Source: JAMXLO01 sp963812505 | GTDB taxonomy: Bacteria; Pseudomonadota; Alphaproteobacteria; Acetobacterales; Acetobacteraceae | Assembly (NCBI GenBank): GCA_963812505.1 | Contig: CAWEVM010000008.1 | Span: 372,001-436,000 of the forward strand | Length of the DNA: 64,000 nucleotides | Direction: 5' to 3' | Shown here: piece after piece, positions 1 through 8,467 of the stretch | Layout: each line of letters begins with the position of its first letter | How positions within the stretch are numbered: the stretch's first letter is position 1 | Position numbers and translations under genes: made by a program | Notes under the pieces: model-generated | Told to the model about the DNA's origin: nothing | Databases searched by the model: none | What the model saw: only the letters and a program-made list of their open reading frames with translations

Positions 1-2
1 CC

Positions 3-395
3 TTCCGCTGGATGATCGTGGCCCGCCTGGTGCGCGCGCAGTTCTTCGCGCTGCGCGAGAAGGAGTTCGTCGAGGCGGCCCGCGCCCTCGGCGCCTCGAC
101 CTTCCGCCTGGTGGTGCGCCACATCCTGCCGAACGCGCTTGGCCCGGTGATAGTCGCTGGCACGATCGACGTGGCGGCGGCAATCATCGCCGAATCCACG
201 CTGTCGTTTTTGGGCCTTGGCTTTCCGCCGGACATTCCCACCTGGGGCCGCATTCTGTTCGATGCGAAGGATCAGCTCGACGTCGCGCCACATTGGGCCC
301 TGTTCGCTGGCGGCGCGATCTTCCTCGCGGTGCTCTCCATCAACTTCATCGGTGACGGCCTGCGCGACGCGCTCGATCCGCGCCGCATCATGTGA
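3..395 (+). CDS. dppC: Peptide/nickel ABC transporter permease, DppC-type (5' truncated by window edge)
   Basis: Inner-membrane permease half of a dipeptide/oligopeptide importer; only the C-terminal 130 residues are inside the window. The visible part has the EAA cytoplasmic loop that contacts the ATPases (EAARALGAS followed by the HILPNAL segment), two hydrophobic stretches and the usual DppC/OppC ending GDGLRDALDPR. The matching ATPase genes lie 2 kb downstream on the same strand, separated by a reverse-strand gene, so this is an interrupted operon. Substrate cannot be read from the sequence; dipeptide, oligopeptide, glutathione and nickel transporters all share this architecture. Confidence 0.93.
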   Translation, partial: FRWMIVARLVRAQFFALREKEFVEAARALGASTFRLVVRHILPNALGPVIVAGTIDVAAAIIAESTLSFLGLGFPPDIPTWGRILFDAKDQLDVAPHWALFAGGAIFLAVLSINFIGDGLRDALDPRRIM

Positions 396-419
396 CGCTC
401 CGACGCCGGCTTGCGATGG

Positions 420-2396
420 TCAGAAACTGACGTTCACCGCCAGCTCGCCGCCATAGCTGCTCGCCTGTGGACTGGCGAACATCGCGGATGCGGCGGCGGC
501 GACAATCACCTGCGGACTGACCTTGTAGGAAACGCCGACCGACGCGGTGGCCCAGTTGGCGGCGATCGGGATAGCGTCGGCGGACCACGACGGCGCTGCG
601 ATCGATGTGAGCGACGTGGTGATCGTGCGGTTCTTGTCGGCGAACTCATGGTTCCATTCGAGGTCGGCAAAGGGCTGCCAATTGCCGAGGTCCACCGAAC
701 CGCGCCATCCGAGCTGGCTGACTTCCGAACCCCGGGTCTGGTTACCGAACGACAGGGCGGAGAGGCCGCTTGTGCCGGTTTCGGTAAGTCCGTCGATGCG
801 CACCTGCTGCAGGACCGCGCCGGCCACCGGTCCGGTGGTAATTGCACCGATGTGAAAATCGTAACCGCCCCGCAACGCCAGCGCCAGCGAGTGGCCATCA
901 GCATTGCCGTCGTTCTGATCGATGAAGTTGCCGATCGCTACCTCGCGCGCGATGCTATTCTGCAACAGGCCATAGCTCGCGATGGCGTTGCCCCAGAGCG
1001 GCCCGGCGCTGTAGGCGGCATAAAGGCTCAGCGCCTCGCCGGTCTGAGTGAAGTGGCCGCCCGTGGAGAAGCCTTGATTTTGGCTGCCCGCGGTGACTGC
1101 CATCCCGAGGATGGCCCCGCCCTGCGTCCGGTAATCCGCGCCCACCGTGCCGCCGAAGGGTGTGCCCGATGCGTTGGGGAAGTTCGCCGCATTCGTGAAG
1201 CTCAGGCTGTCCGCCCCGGCGCTGGCCCAGGCGTTGACGCCATTCGGTCCGCGATGCTGACCGGACAGATCGATCTGCCGCTGAATGGTGGCGGTGCGTG
1301 CCAGTCCGACCTGCACGGCACTCTCCGCCAGCAAGGAGATCTCGCTCGGCGCAGTCAGCAAGCTGTAGATGTAGTCCGTCTCGATGGTCTGGCCCGCAGT
1401 GGACAGGTGATTTGGGTCGCCCCACAGGTAGGTTTGTTCAGCATTGGGCGTGACAAGCTGGCCCGGGGCACACACCAGTCCTACCGTGCTCCCGCATGCC
1501 GGACTGGACGCCAGCACCGTCGCCGGAGTGAAGCCGAAGCTCGTCGGGTTCTGCGAGACGTACCGCAACACTCCCTCGACGTCGGCAGGCACGAAATTCA
1601 CCCCTGCCACACCCAGGCCGGACCAGACCTCGGCACTGTAGGTGGCCGCCTGGTTGACAACAGTGGCATTGGCTGGGGTCAAGGTCCCGCCCGGCCCCAC
1701 CAGCTTCGCGAAGGCGTAGACATTCAGCACCACAATATCGCGCGCGCCGGCGGCCTGCAGGCTTGCGACGCCGTCGGTCAGGGCGGTTGCCAGCGACTGG
1801 AGATACGGCAGCGGCGACAGCGTCGGCGGCGCCTGGTTCTGCAGCCAGATCAGGTCGTTGCCGCCATAGCTGATCATGTAGAGGGCGTTGGGATTGGCGG
1901 CGCCGTGGACCGCCCCGAGGTAGTTGTAGATCTGGGTGACGATGGGCACGTTGTTGTAGAGGCCGTGCGTATAGCCATCGTCAGCGGTCGTCGGAACCGT
2001 CTGGGCGGATCCGTTGGCGTAGTTGGTCCCGCCACCACCTGGGTATGTACTCGGTAAGGCGCTCAGGCCGAACTTCGCCGCAAGCTGGACTGTGTCCACA
2101 ACCCCCGGTCCCAGGAACGCGCCGCTGCCGCCGGCCGCGACGGTCGCCTGGATGAGTTTGTCGATCGTGTCGCTTGGCGCGCCGGGGGGCAGGCCGGGCG
2201 AGCCGCCCGTCGCGCCATAACGAAAATACCCGCTGTCCATGGTGCTATCGCCAAACCCGATGAATTGGTTTGGCGCCTGCGCGCTGACTGTGCCCGGATG
2301 CCACACGGACGCGGCCGCAACGAGTGCGCACCCGGCACCCAAACGCGTCGTCACCCCCGCTCGCCATGTCCGCCGACGCCTTGCAGGTTTGTTCAT
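420..2396 (-). CDS. Autotransporter GDSL/SGNH esterase
   Basis: Predicted outer-membrane-anchored esterase/lipase of 658 aa. Residues 1-40 form a signal peptide (twin Arg-rich N-terminus, hydrophobic core, cleavage near VSA-QA). The SGNH hydrolase blocks follow: GDS with nucleophile Ser51, the SYGGND block carrying the oxyanion Asn, and DPNH with the Asp/His pair of the triad. About the last 280 residues are an autotransporter beta-barrel ending in Phe (NVSF). The closest known architecture is the EstA family of autotransporter esterases. It lies on the opposite strand between dppC and dppD, converging on dppC and diverging from dppD with a gap of about 47 nt. A surface esterase next to a peptide importer could feed it, but that is inference. 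Confidence 0.9.
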   Translation of the reverse strand: MNKPARRRRTWRAGVTTRLGAGCALVAAASVWHPGTVSAQAPNQFIGFGDSTMDSGYFRYGATGGSPGLPPGAPSDTIDKLIQATVAAGGSGAFLGPGVVDTVQLAAKFGLSALPSTYPGGGGTNYANGSAQTVPTTADDGYTHGLYNNVPIVTQIYNYLGAVHGAANPNALYMISYGGNDLIWLQNQAPPTLSPLPYLQSLATALTDGVASLQAAGARDIVVLNVYAFAKLVGPGGTLTPANATVVNQAATYSAEVWSGLGVAGVNFVPADVEGVLRYVSQNPTSFGFTPATVLASSPACGSTVGLVCAPGQLVTPNAEQTYLWGDPNHLSTAGQTIETDYIYSLLTAPSEISLLAESAVQVGLARTATIQRQIDLSGQHRGPNGVNAWASAGADSLSFTNAANFPNASGTPFGGTVGADYRTQGGAILGMAVTAGSQNQGFSTGGHFTQTGEALSLYAAYSAGPLWGNAIASYGLLQNSIAREVAIGNFIDQNDGNADGHSLALALRGGYDFHIGAITTGPVAGAVLQQVRIDGLTETGTSGLSALSFGNQTRGSEVSQLGWRGSVDLGNWQPFADLEWNHEFADKNRTITTSLTSIAAPSWSADAIPIAANWATASVGVSYKVSPQVIVAAAASAMFASPQASSYGGELAVNVSF

Positions 2397-2443
2397 CCCG
2401 CGTCATTGAATGAAAGCAGTGAACAGTGTGTTAATCAGATCCC

Positions 2444-3430
2444 ATGGGTGAGCCACTGCTCGAGATCCGCGGACTGAAAACGCACTTCAGGACCGACGAC
2501 GGCATGGTTCGCGCGGTGGACGGCGTGGACCTCGTCATCGACCGGGGCGAGACGCTGGGCGTCGTCGGCGAATCCGGCTGCGGCAAGACCGTCACCGCGA
2601 TGACGGTGCTGAAGCTGATCCAGATGCCGCCCGGCCGCATCGTCGAAGGCAGCATCGTGTGGCAGGGCCGCGACCTCGTGCCGCTCGGCGCCGAGGAGAT
2701 GCGGCAGATCCGCAGCAAGCAGATCGCGATCATTTTCCAGGAGCCGATGACCTCGCTGAACCCGGTCTACACAGTGGGCCAGCAGATCGCCGAGACCATC
2801 CGCCAGCACGAGGAACTGAATCGCCGGCAAGCGATGGATCGGGCGGTCGAGATGCTGCGCCTGGTGCATATCCCGACACCCGAACGCAGAGTGCATGACT
2901 ATCCGCATCAGTTCTCCGGCGGGATGCGGCAACGCGTGATGATCGCGATGGCGCTGTCGTGCAATCCCCGGCTGCTGATCGCCGACGAACCAACCACCGC
3001 GCTTGATGTCACCATCCAGGCGCAGATTCTCGACCTTCTCGCCGAGATGAAATCGCGTCTCGGGATGGCGATCATGTTGATCACCCATGCGATGGGCGTG
3101 GTCGCGGAGACAGCGCAGCGCGTGGTCGTGATGTATGCCGGCCGTGTCGTCGAGGAGGCGACCGTCGAGCAGTTGTTCGCCAGTCCGCTGCATCCTTACA
3201 CGCAGGGTCTGATCCGCTCGATCCCACGTATCGACAAGGACGCCGGCAAGCGGACGCGGCTCGAGGCAATCGGCGGCGTGGTGCCGAGCCTGATCGATCC
3301 GCCGCCTGGTTGTCGCTTCGCGCCGCGCTGCAAGTCGGCAATGCCTGCCTGCACCGAGGCAATGCCGGAGCTCCGCACGGTCGAAGCTGGCCACAAGGTT
3401 GCCTGCATCCTGTATCGAGTGGGGCGATGA
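2444..3430 (+). CDS. dppD: Peptide ABC transporter ATP-binding protein, DppD-type
   Basis: Cytoplasmic ATPase subunit of the peptide importer, 328 aa. Walker A GESGCGKT is at residues 42-49, the ABC signature FSGGMRQR follows, then Walker B LLIADEP with the catalytic Glu. The C-terminus carries the oligo_HPY extension (PPGCRFAPRC) that is diagnostic of peptide-type importers. Its stop codon overlaps the next gene's start (ATGA), so the two ATPases are translationally coupled. The upstream promoter must sit in the short gap shared with the divergent autotransporter gene, or transcription must read through that gene from dppC. Confidence 0.96.
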   Translation: MGEPLLEIRGLKTHFRTDDGMVRAVDGVDLVIDRGETLGVVGESGCGKTVTAMTVLKLIQMPPGRIVEGSIVWQGRDLVPLGAEEMRQIRSKQIAIIFQEPMTSLNPVYTVGQQIAETIRQHEELNRRQAMDRAVEMLRLVHIPTPERRVHDYPHQFSGGMRQRVMIAMALSCNPRLLIADEPTTALDVTIQAQILDLLAEMKSRLGMAIMLITHAMGVVAETAQRVVVMYAGRVVEEATVEQLFASPLHPYTQGLIRSIPRIDKDAGKRTRLEAIGGVVPSLIDPPPGCRFAPRCKSAMPACTEAMPELRTVEAGHKVACILYRVGR

Positions 3431-4401
3431 ACGAGCCGTTGCTGCGCGTCACCGAGCTGGTCAAGAACTTCCCGGTGAAGGGCGGCGTTTTGCGGCGTGC
3501 CGTCGATGAGGTGCACGCGGTGGATCACGTCAGCTTCGAGCTTGCTACCGGCGAAACGCTGGGCCTGGTCGGCGAGTCCGGCTGCGGCAAATCGACCACC
3601 GGCCGGTGCATTCTGCGGCTGATCGAACCGACCGCCGGCGAGATCTGGTTCGAAGGCCGCAATGTCATCGCGTTCGACCACGGCGAGCTCAATGCGCTGC
3701 GTCGCGACATGCAGATTATCTTCCAGGATCCGTATGCATCGTTGAACCCGCGGATGACGATCGGCGCGATCATCGGCGAGGCACTGACCATTCATGGCCT
3801 GGCGAAGAACCGGCAGGCCTTCGAGGATCGCGTCGTCGAGCTGTTGGAGACGGTCGGCCTGAATGCCGACCACATGCGGCGCTATCCACACGAGTTCTCA
3901 GGCGGTCAGCGTCAGCGCATCGGCATCGCGCGCGCCCTCGCGGTGTCGCCGAAGCTGATCGTGTGCGACGAGCCGGTATCGGCGCTGGACGTCTCGATCC
4001 AGGCGCAGGTGATCAATCTGCTCGAGGACCTTCAGGAGCAGTTCAGCCTGACCTATCTGTTCATCGCCCACGACCTGTCGGTTGTGGAGCATATCAGCAC
4101 GCGTGTCGCGGTGATGTATCTCGGCCGGATCGTGGAGTTGGCGCCGGCCCGCGCGCTTTACGATCAGCCGCTGCATCCGTACACCGAGGCCTTGCTGTCC
4201 GCGGTGCCAATTCCTGATCCGACGATGAAGCGCGAACGCATCAGGTTGCAAGGGGATGTCCCCAACCCGATCCGACCGCCAACAGGGTGTCATTTCCACA
4301 CCCGCTGTCCGATCCGTGAACTGCCGCTCTGTGCAACCGAGAAGCCCCAGTTGCGACAGAGTGCGGAAGGCCACTGGGTCGCATGCCATCTTCGGGGATA
4401 G
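3427..4401 (+). CDS. dppF: Peptide ABC transporter ATP-binding protein, DppF-type
   Basis: Second ATPase of the peptide importer, 324 aa. The ATG at 3427 is chosen because it overlaps the dppD stop in an ATGA and begins the conserved domain directly. Walker A GESGCGKST is at residues 49-57, signature FSGGQRQRIGIARAL, Walker B LIVCDEP, and the C-terminal peptide-transporter extension (PPTGCHFHTRCP) with conserved Cys. It pairs with DppD as the usual ATPase heterodimer. The periplasmic binding protein and first permease are presumably upstream of the window. Confidence 0.96.
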   Translation: MNEPLLRVTELVKNFPVKGGVLRRAVDEVHAVDHVSFELATGETLGLVGESGCGKSTTGRCILRLIEPTAGEIWFEGRNVIAFDHGELNALRRDMQIIFQDPYASLNPRMTIGAIIGEALTIHGLAKNRQAFEDRVVELLETVGLNADHMRRYPHEFSGGQRQRIGIARALAVSPKLIVCDEPVSALDVSIQAQVINLLEDLQEQFSLTYLFIAHDLSVVEHISTRVAVMYLGRIVELAPARALYDQPLHPYTEALLSAVPIPDPTMKRERIRLQGDVPNPIRPPTGCHFHTRCPIRELPLCATEKPQLRQSAEGHWVACHLRG

Positions 4402-4508
4402 CAAGTTACACGCACACTCTTAATTAACCGGAGCGTCATCATAAGGCACTGGTGAAGTGCGGTCGCGGTGACTAACTGCCCGTGCGCTACCTCTGGGAGG
4501 GAATGCCA

Positions 4509-4730
4509 ATGCGAGGCGATGGCGCTGACAACAACGGTCCGCGTACCGAAGCACTGCGTCGCGCGCTGCAGCTTGTGGATAACGAGGCAGCTGCGGCAGA
4601 TCTGCTGTTCCTGGAGTATTGGCAGGCTCAGCGTTGCCCCGACATTGCCGCCAGCCTTCGCGCCAGCCAGATCCGTCGTGCCAATCCGACGCTCGCCGCC
4701 GAAATCCATGCGGAGCTCAATCGGCGCTAG
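4509..4730 (+). CDS. Small hypothetical protein (73 aa) preceding the CoA-transferase genes
   Basis: Short charged, helical-looking protein of no family I recognise. The start at 4509 is preferred over GTG 4482 and ATG 4503 because a GGGAGGG ribosome-binding site (4495-4501) lies seven bases upstream. It is rich in Ala and Arg, without membrane segments or cysteines, and ends HAELNRR. It sits 53 nt before scoA on the same strand, so it may be co-transcribed and could be a regulatory or assembly partner, but nothing in the residues shows a function. A spurious reading frame cannot be excluded. Confidence 0.5.
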   Translation: MRGDGADNNGPRTEALRRALQLVDNEAAAADLLFLEYWQAQRCPDIAASLRASQIRRANPTLAAEIHAELNRR

Positions 4731-4783
4731 CCCTTGCCTCGCGCGCCGGCCAAGTGGCACGGTGCGCGCGCAGGAGGGGCGCA

Positions 4784-5491
4784 ATGGCGGTCAACAAGGT
4801 CTATCCGAACGCGGGGTCCGCATTGGGCGGGCTGTTGCGCGACGACATGGTAATCATGTCCGGCGGGTTCGGCCTGTGCGGCATTCCCGCCGCGCTGATC
4901 GAGGCGATTCGCGAAAGCGGCGTGAAGGGGCTGACCATCGTCTCCAATAACGCGGGGATCGACGACGTCGGCCTCGGAGTGCTGCTGAAGACCCGCCAGG
5001 TGCGCAAGATGATCAGCTCGTATGTCGGCGAGAACGCCACCTTCGCCCAGCAGTATCTGGCGGGCGAGCTGGAGATCGAATTCAACCCGCAGGGGACGCT
5101 GGCTGAGCGCATTCGCGCCGGCGGCGCGGGTATTCCGGGCTTCTACACCGCGACAGGCGCCGGCACACAGATCGCCGAGGGCAAGGAGACCAAGCAGTTC
5201 GACGGCCGCACCTATGTGCTCGAACGAGGCATTCGTGCCGACCTGGCGGTGGTCCATGCCTGGAAGGCGGACCACGAGGGCAACCTGATCTATCGGAAGA
5301 CGGCGCGGAACTTCAATCCGATCATGGCGACCGCGGCAGCAGTGGTGGTGGCGGAGGTTGAGGACCTCGTGCCCAACGGTCAGATCGACCCGGACCACAT
5401 CATCACCGCGGGCATCTTTGTCGATCGCATCGTGCTGCTGGACGCCGTGGACAAGCGGATCGAACAGCGCACGGTGCGCAGGCGCTACTAA
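4784..5491 (+). CDS. scoA: 3-oxoacid CoA-transferase subunit A
   Basis: Alpha subunit (235 aa) of succinyl-CoA:3-ketoacid CoA-transferase, which moves CoA between succinyl-CoA and acetoacetate. The start at 4784 follows a strong AGGAGGGG site (4772-4779). The glycine-rich motif SGGFGLCGIP is at residues 26-35, and the NNAG segment typical of subunit A follows. The C-terminus (PDHIITAGIFVDRIV) is also characteristic. The next gene is the beta subunit, ten bases downstream. Context suggests ketone-body or PHB-derived acetoacetate use. Confidence 0.95.
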   Translation: MAVNKVYPNAGSALGGLLRDDMVIMSGGFGLCGIPAALIEAIRESGVKGLTIVSNNAGIDDVGLGVLLKTRQVRKMISSYVGENATFAQQYLAGELEIEFNPQGTLAERIRAGGAGIPGFYTATGAGTQIAEGKETKQFDGRTYVLERGIRADLAVVHAWKADHEGNLIYRKTARNFNPIMATAAAVVVAEVEDLVPNGQIDPDHIITAGIFVDRIVLLDAVDKRIEQRTVRRRY

Positions 5492-5501
5492 GGAGGGGCC
5501 G

Positions 5502-6152
5502 ATGGCCTGGACGCGCGATCAGATGGCGGCACGTGCAGCACGCGAGCTGCGCGACGGATTCTACGTCAACCTTGGCATCGGCATTCCGACCTTGGTGGCC
5601 AACCACATTCCTGAGGGCATGTCGATCCAATTGCACTCCGAGAATGGCATGCTCGGCATGGGCCCGTTCCCGTTCGAAGGCGAGGAAGACGCCGACCTGA
5701 TCAACGCCGGCAAGCAGACGGTGACCGAGCTGCCGACGACCAGCTTTTTTGACAGCGCCGCGAGCTTTGCCATGGTGCGCGGCGGCCACATCGACATCTC
5801 GATCCTCGGCGCCTTGCAGGTGGCGGAAAACGGCGACCTCGCCAACTGGATGATCCCCGGCAAGATGGTGAAGGGTATGGGCGGTGCCATGGACCTGGTG
5901 GCCGGTGTGAAGCGCGTCGTGGTGCTGATGGAGCACACCGCGGGCGGCAAGCCCAAGCTGCTGAAGCGCTGCAACCTGCCGCTGACCGGAGCGGGCGTGG
6001 TGGACCTGGTTATCACCGACCTCGGCGTGTTCGAGGTGGGGGAGAACGGGCTGAGCCTGGTGGATATCGCGCCGGAGGTGACCCTGGAAGAAATCCGCTC
6101 GAAGACCGAGGCGGGATTTACGGTGGCTCCGGCACTGAAGCTGGCGGCGTAA
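5502..6152 (+). CDS. scoB: 3-oxoacid CoA-transferase subunit B
   Basis: Beta subunit (216 aa) carrying the catalytic glutamate. The family motif SENG is at residues 46-49, so Glu47 should form the covalent CoA thioester. GIGIPT near residue 27 and the GxHIDISILGALQV segment are also typical. An AGGAGGGG site lies just after the scoA stop, so the two subunits are made together. The 3' end overlaps by 35 nt the end of the converging acetoacetyl-CoA synthetase-like gene. Confidence 0.96.
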   Translation: MAWTRDQMAARAARELRDGFYVNLGIGIPTLVANHIPEGMSIQLHSENGMLGMGPFPFEGEEDADLINAGKQTVTELPTTSFFDSAASFAMVRGGHIDISILGALQVAENGDLANWMIPGKMVKGMGGAMDLVAGVKRVVVLMEHTAGGKPKLLKRCNLPLTGAGVVDLVITDLGVFEVGENGLSLVDIAPEVTLEEIRSKTEAGFTVAPALKLAA

Positions 6153-6930
6153 GCAGCGCCGGCGAGGCAGTGGGCCGCACCGGAACCGCCTCGAGCGGAT
6201 TGCCCCAGACCGTGTCGCCGGTGCGGGCGAGCAGCATCAGGTCGGACTTCACCCAGGTGTAGATGCGGCGACGGCCCTCCGGCGAGAGCGGACCGCCGGT
6301 CGCGATGATCGAACGCAGGCTGGCGAGGTTCGGGCGGTTTCGCGGGCGCTGGAACGCCGCCTCAGCGAGGATCTGCGCGGGGGCGACCAGAACGGTCGCG
6401 CGTTCCTCCGCCGCGACCGCCAGCAGAGTGACAGCGGCGGCCGTCGAAAGAATGACGGCTGACCCTTCCAACAGTGCGGCGAGCCAGGGCCAAGCCGGGC
6501 CCACGACCAGGAGTCTGTCGTCTGGACGCAGGTCCGCGTGCAGCAACAGCTCGGCACATGGGCGAACCAAGGTGGCCGGGGACCAGAGGCGGGCCAGCGG
6601 CGCCGCCAGTTCGGCGGGCAACAAGGACGGTTCCAGGCTCACGCGCACAAGCTCGTCTCGGCTGAGCCCGAGGCGCGAGCCGTCAGCTCTCCGGAACACC
6701 AGGGCCTCTCGCGTTCCGGAGTGCCGGGCGAGGTGCAGAGGTTCATCCGGCAGTCGCGCAAACACCACCACCGCGGCACGGAATTCCGTCGAACGCTCCA
6801 CCGAGAACCGCTGCAACGCACGCCAGTCCGCCAGGTCGATGCCGCGCGCAGTGCGCAGCCAGTGCAGGAACGCCCAGACGTTGGTGGTAACCACGTGCTC
6901 CGGATTAGGCGCGTGCAGGAAATCGGCCAT
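6118..6930 (-). CDS. Mini acetoacetyl-CoA synthetase-like protein, core-deleted (possible remnant)
   Basis: A 270-aa protein that reads as a shortened acetoacetyl-CoA synthetase. Residues about 10-60 match the N-terminal ACAS_N region (FLHWLRTARGIDLADW, FSVE). Residues about 133-225 match the middle of the adenylation domain (LRPDDRLL, NLASLRSI.ATGGPLSPEG, then YTWVKSDL). The Ser/Thr/Gly-rich ATP loop, the distal adenylation motifs and the C-terminal lid with the catalytic Lys are absent, so adenylation activity is unlikely. The frame is nevertheless open throughout. It converges on scoB and overlaps it. It could be a decaying gene that kept its frame or a repurposed non-catalytic protein. 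Confidence 0.6.
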   Translation of the reverse strand: MADFLHAPNPEHVVTTNVWAFLHWLRTARGIDLADWRALQRFSVERSTEFRAAVVVFARLPDEPLHLARHSGTREALVFRRADGSRLGLSRDELVRVSLEPSLLPAELAAPLARLWSPATLVRPCAELLLHADLRPDDRLLVVGPAWPWLAALLEGSAVILSTAAAVTLLAVAAEERATVLVAPAQILAEAAFQRPRNRPNLASLRSIIATGGPLSPEGRRRIYTWVKSDLMLLARTGDTVWGNPLEAVPVRPTASPALLTPPASVPEPP

Positions 6931-6986
6931 TAGCGCCCCTTGATCGGGCTGGAGGGCGGGCGCTATATGCCGCGCTTCGCGCGGTC

Positions 6987-7062
6987 GGGGCCATAGCTCA
7001 GTTGGGAGAGCGCCTGAATGGCATTCAGGAGGTCAGGGGTTCGACTCCCCTTGGCTCCACCA
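6987..7062 (+). tRNA. tRNA-Ala(GGC)
   Basis: A complete cloverleaf of 76 nt: the 7-bp acceptor stem (GGGGCCA with TGGCTCC, one G-U pair), a D arm with AGCTCAGTTGGGAGAGC, an anticodon stem CCTGA/TCAGG with loop ATGGCAT giving anticodon GGC, a T arm with GGTTCGACTCC, and an encoded CCA end. The acceptor stem contains G3-U70, the alanine identity pair. It decodes GCC/GCU. Confidence 0.97.
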
Positions 7063-7310
7063 GCCAACGACTAGAATTATTGATATATCTGGGGCCCGCA
7101 GTCGGCACGGCCCCTCCGCGCGCCCCAACGCCGCCGCAAGATCCGCAACGCACCTTCGAGCAGTAGGCCTAGCTACTCAGCAGGAGGTCTGCGCCGCGCG
7201 TTTTGTCGGCCAGTTCCTCAAAGGCGCGCCATGCCAGCCAGGACGAGCTGATGCAGTCGTGCGAGTGTGGGATGGATCAGTGCCCCGCACACTATTTTCG
7301 GCCGCCCGGT

Positions 7311-8021
7311 TCATTTCAACTCAGAAAGTCGTTTCTGTGCCATCGGTCGCCACGGAGCATCAGCCGGGGATTCAGCAATAGCGCGGCGGAACAACGATGC
7401 CGCTTCATCATCGACCTGACCGTGCGCCTCAGTAAGCGCCTCGGCTGCTTCGGCGGCGATGGTCGGATCGAAGCGGGCGGCGAGCGCGGTGCGCCATGCG
7501 TCGGCGGCCTCTTGCAGCCGGCCGCGGCTGGCTTCTGCATTGCCGAGAAGCACGTAGCCCTGACGTGCCTGTTCGCTGTGAGGATCGATCTGGCTGAGCC
7601 GTGCGCGGAGCTGCCCGATCAGTGCGGTCTCGCGTGCCTCACGTTCTTGGGCGGCCGCGATGCGGTCGGCGAGCGGAACGGCGGGCAGTTCCGGCGATCC
7701 GCCCAGCAGATACAGCACCAGGCCGCCGAGAGGCACCAGGACCAGAGCCAACAACACGGGGCCGCGCGAACTGCTGCGCGGTGCCGTCTCGGTGCCTCCG
7801 GCGACGGCGAGCAGGCGGCGCTGGACCTCCAGCACAGCGTTGGCGTGTTCCGCGGTGGCGATGCGTCCGTCGGCGAGGTCGCGGTCCAGTTCGACGAGCT
7901 GTGCGCGATGCAAAGCCACCGCTGCCTCGTGCCGGCCCCGCGCGGCGGCGATGCGACGCAGCGACAGGGCCAGCGGCGCCAGGGCAATCGCCGCCAACAG
8001 GGCGATAGCGAGCCAGATCAC
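7311..8021 (-). CDS. ccmI: Cytochrome c biogenesis protein CcmI
   Basis: Apocytochrome c chaperone of the system I haem-ligation complex, 236 aa. An N-terminal membrane segment (residues 1-20) is followed by a cytoplasmic coiled region, a second membrane segment near residues 87-107, and a periplasmic C-terminal part with TPR-like helices (QARQGYVLLGNAEASRGRLQEAA). The GTG start overlaps the ccmH stop (GTGA), so it is coupled to ccmH. It is the last gene of the ccm cluster; 250 nt with no gene I can recognise separate it from tRNA-Ala. Confidence 0.9.
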   Translation of the reverse strand: MIWLAIALLAAIALAPLALSLRRIAAARGRHEAAVALHRAQLVELDRDLADGRIATAEHANAVLEVQRRLLAVAGGTETAPRSSSRGPVLLALVLVPLGGLVLYLLGGSPELPAVPLADRIAAAQEREARETALIGQLRARLSQIDPHSEQARQGYVLLGNAEASRGRLQEAADAWRTALAARFDPTIAAEAAEALTEAHGQVDDEAASLFRRAIAESPADAPWRPMAQKRLSELK

Positions 8022-8467
8022 GATTTCAGCAGATCGGCCAGACGCTGTCGTTCCGCATCGCTGAGCGGTGCCGGCGCGGCAGGGCGCCTTCGCCGCGCGA
8101 TCAGCACCGCGCCGATGCCGGCCAGCAGCGCGATGCCCGGCGCGCCCCAGAGGGCGAACGTCGTCACGTTGAACGGTGGGCGCAGACGGACGAAGTTGCC
8201 GTAGCGCGCGACCATCCAGTCGATCACCTGTTGGTCGCTGTCGCCCGCCACGACGCGCTGGCGGATGATACCCCGCAGATCCCGCGCGAGATCCGCATTG
8301 GATTCTTCGACGCTTTCATTCTGGCAGACGAGACAGCGAAGCTGATGGCCGAGCGCTTCGGCACGCTGCTCCTGCGTACGGTCAGGCAACATCTCGGCAG
8401 GATCGCTCACGGCGAAAACGGGCGATGCGGAGAGGCAGCAAAGCAGAATGGCGACAACAAATCTCAC
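8018..8467 (-). CDS. ccmH: Cytochrome c maturation thiol-reductase CcmH
   Basis: Membrane-anchored thioredoxin-like factor that keeps the CXXCH cysteines of apocytochrome c reduced, 149 aa. It starts with a signal peptide, followed by the family motif LRCLVCQNE, which supplies the redox-active cysteine pair. A transmembrane helix (ALWGAPGIALLAGIGAVLI) and a basic tail follow. The GTG start at 8467 overlaps the ccmG stop (GTGA). It corresponds to the short CcmH/Ccl2 form; CcmI is separate here. Confidence 0.94.
   Translation of the reverse strand: MRFVVAILLCCLSASPVFAVSDPAEMLPDRTQEQRAEALGHQLRCLVCQNESVEESNADLARDLRGIIRQRVVAGDSDQQVIDWMVARYGNFVRLRPPFNVTTFALWGAPGIALLAGIGAVLIARRRRPAAPAPLSDAERQRLADLLKS

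Noticed and set aside
411..2057. 548-codon forward reading frame opposite the autotransporter gene
   Set aside because: High GC creates long antisense frames. The residues are Arg/Gly-rich without motifs, while the reverse strand has a complete signal peptide, SGNH triad and barrel.
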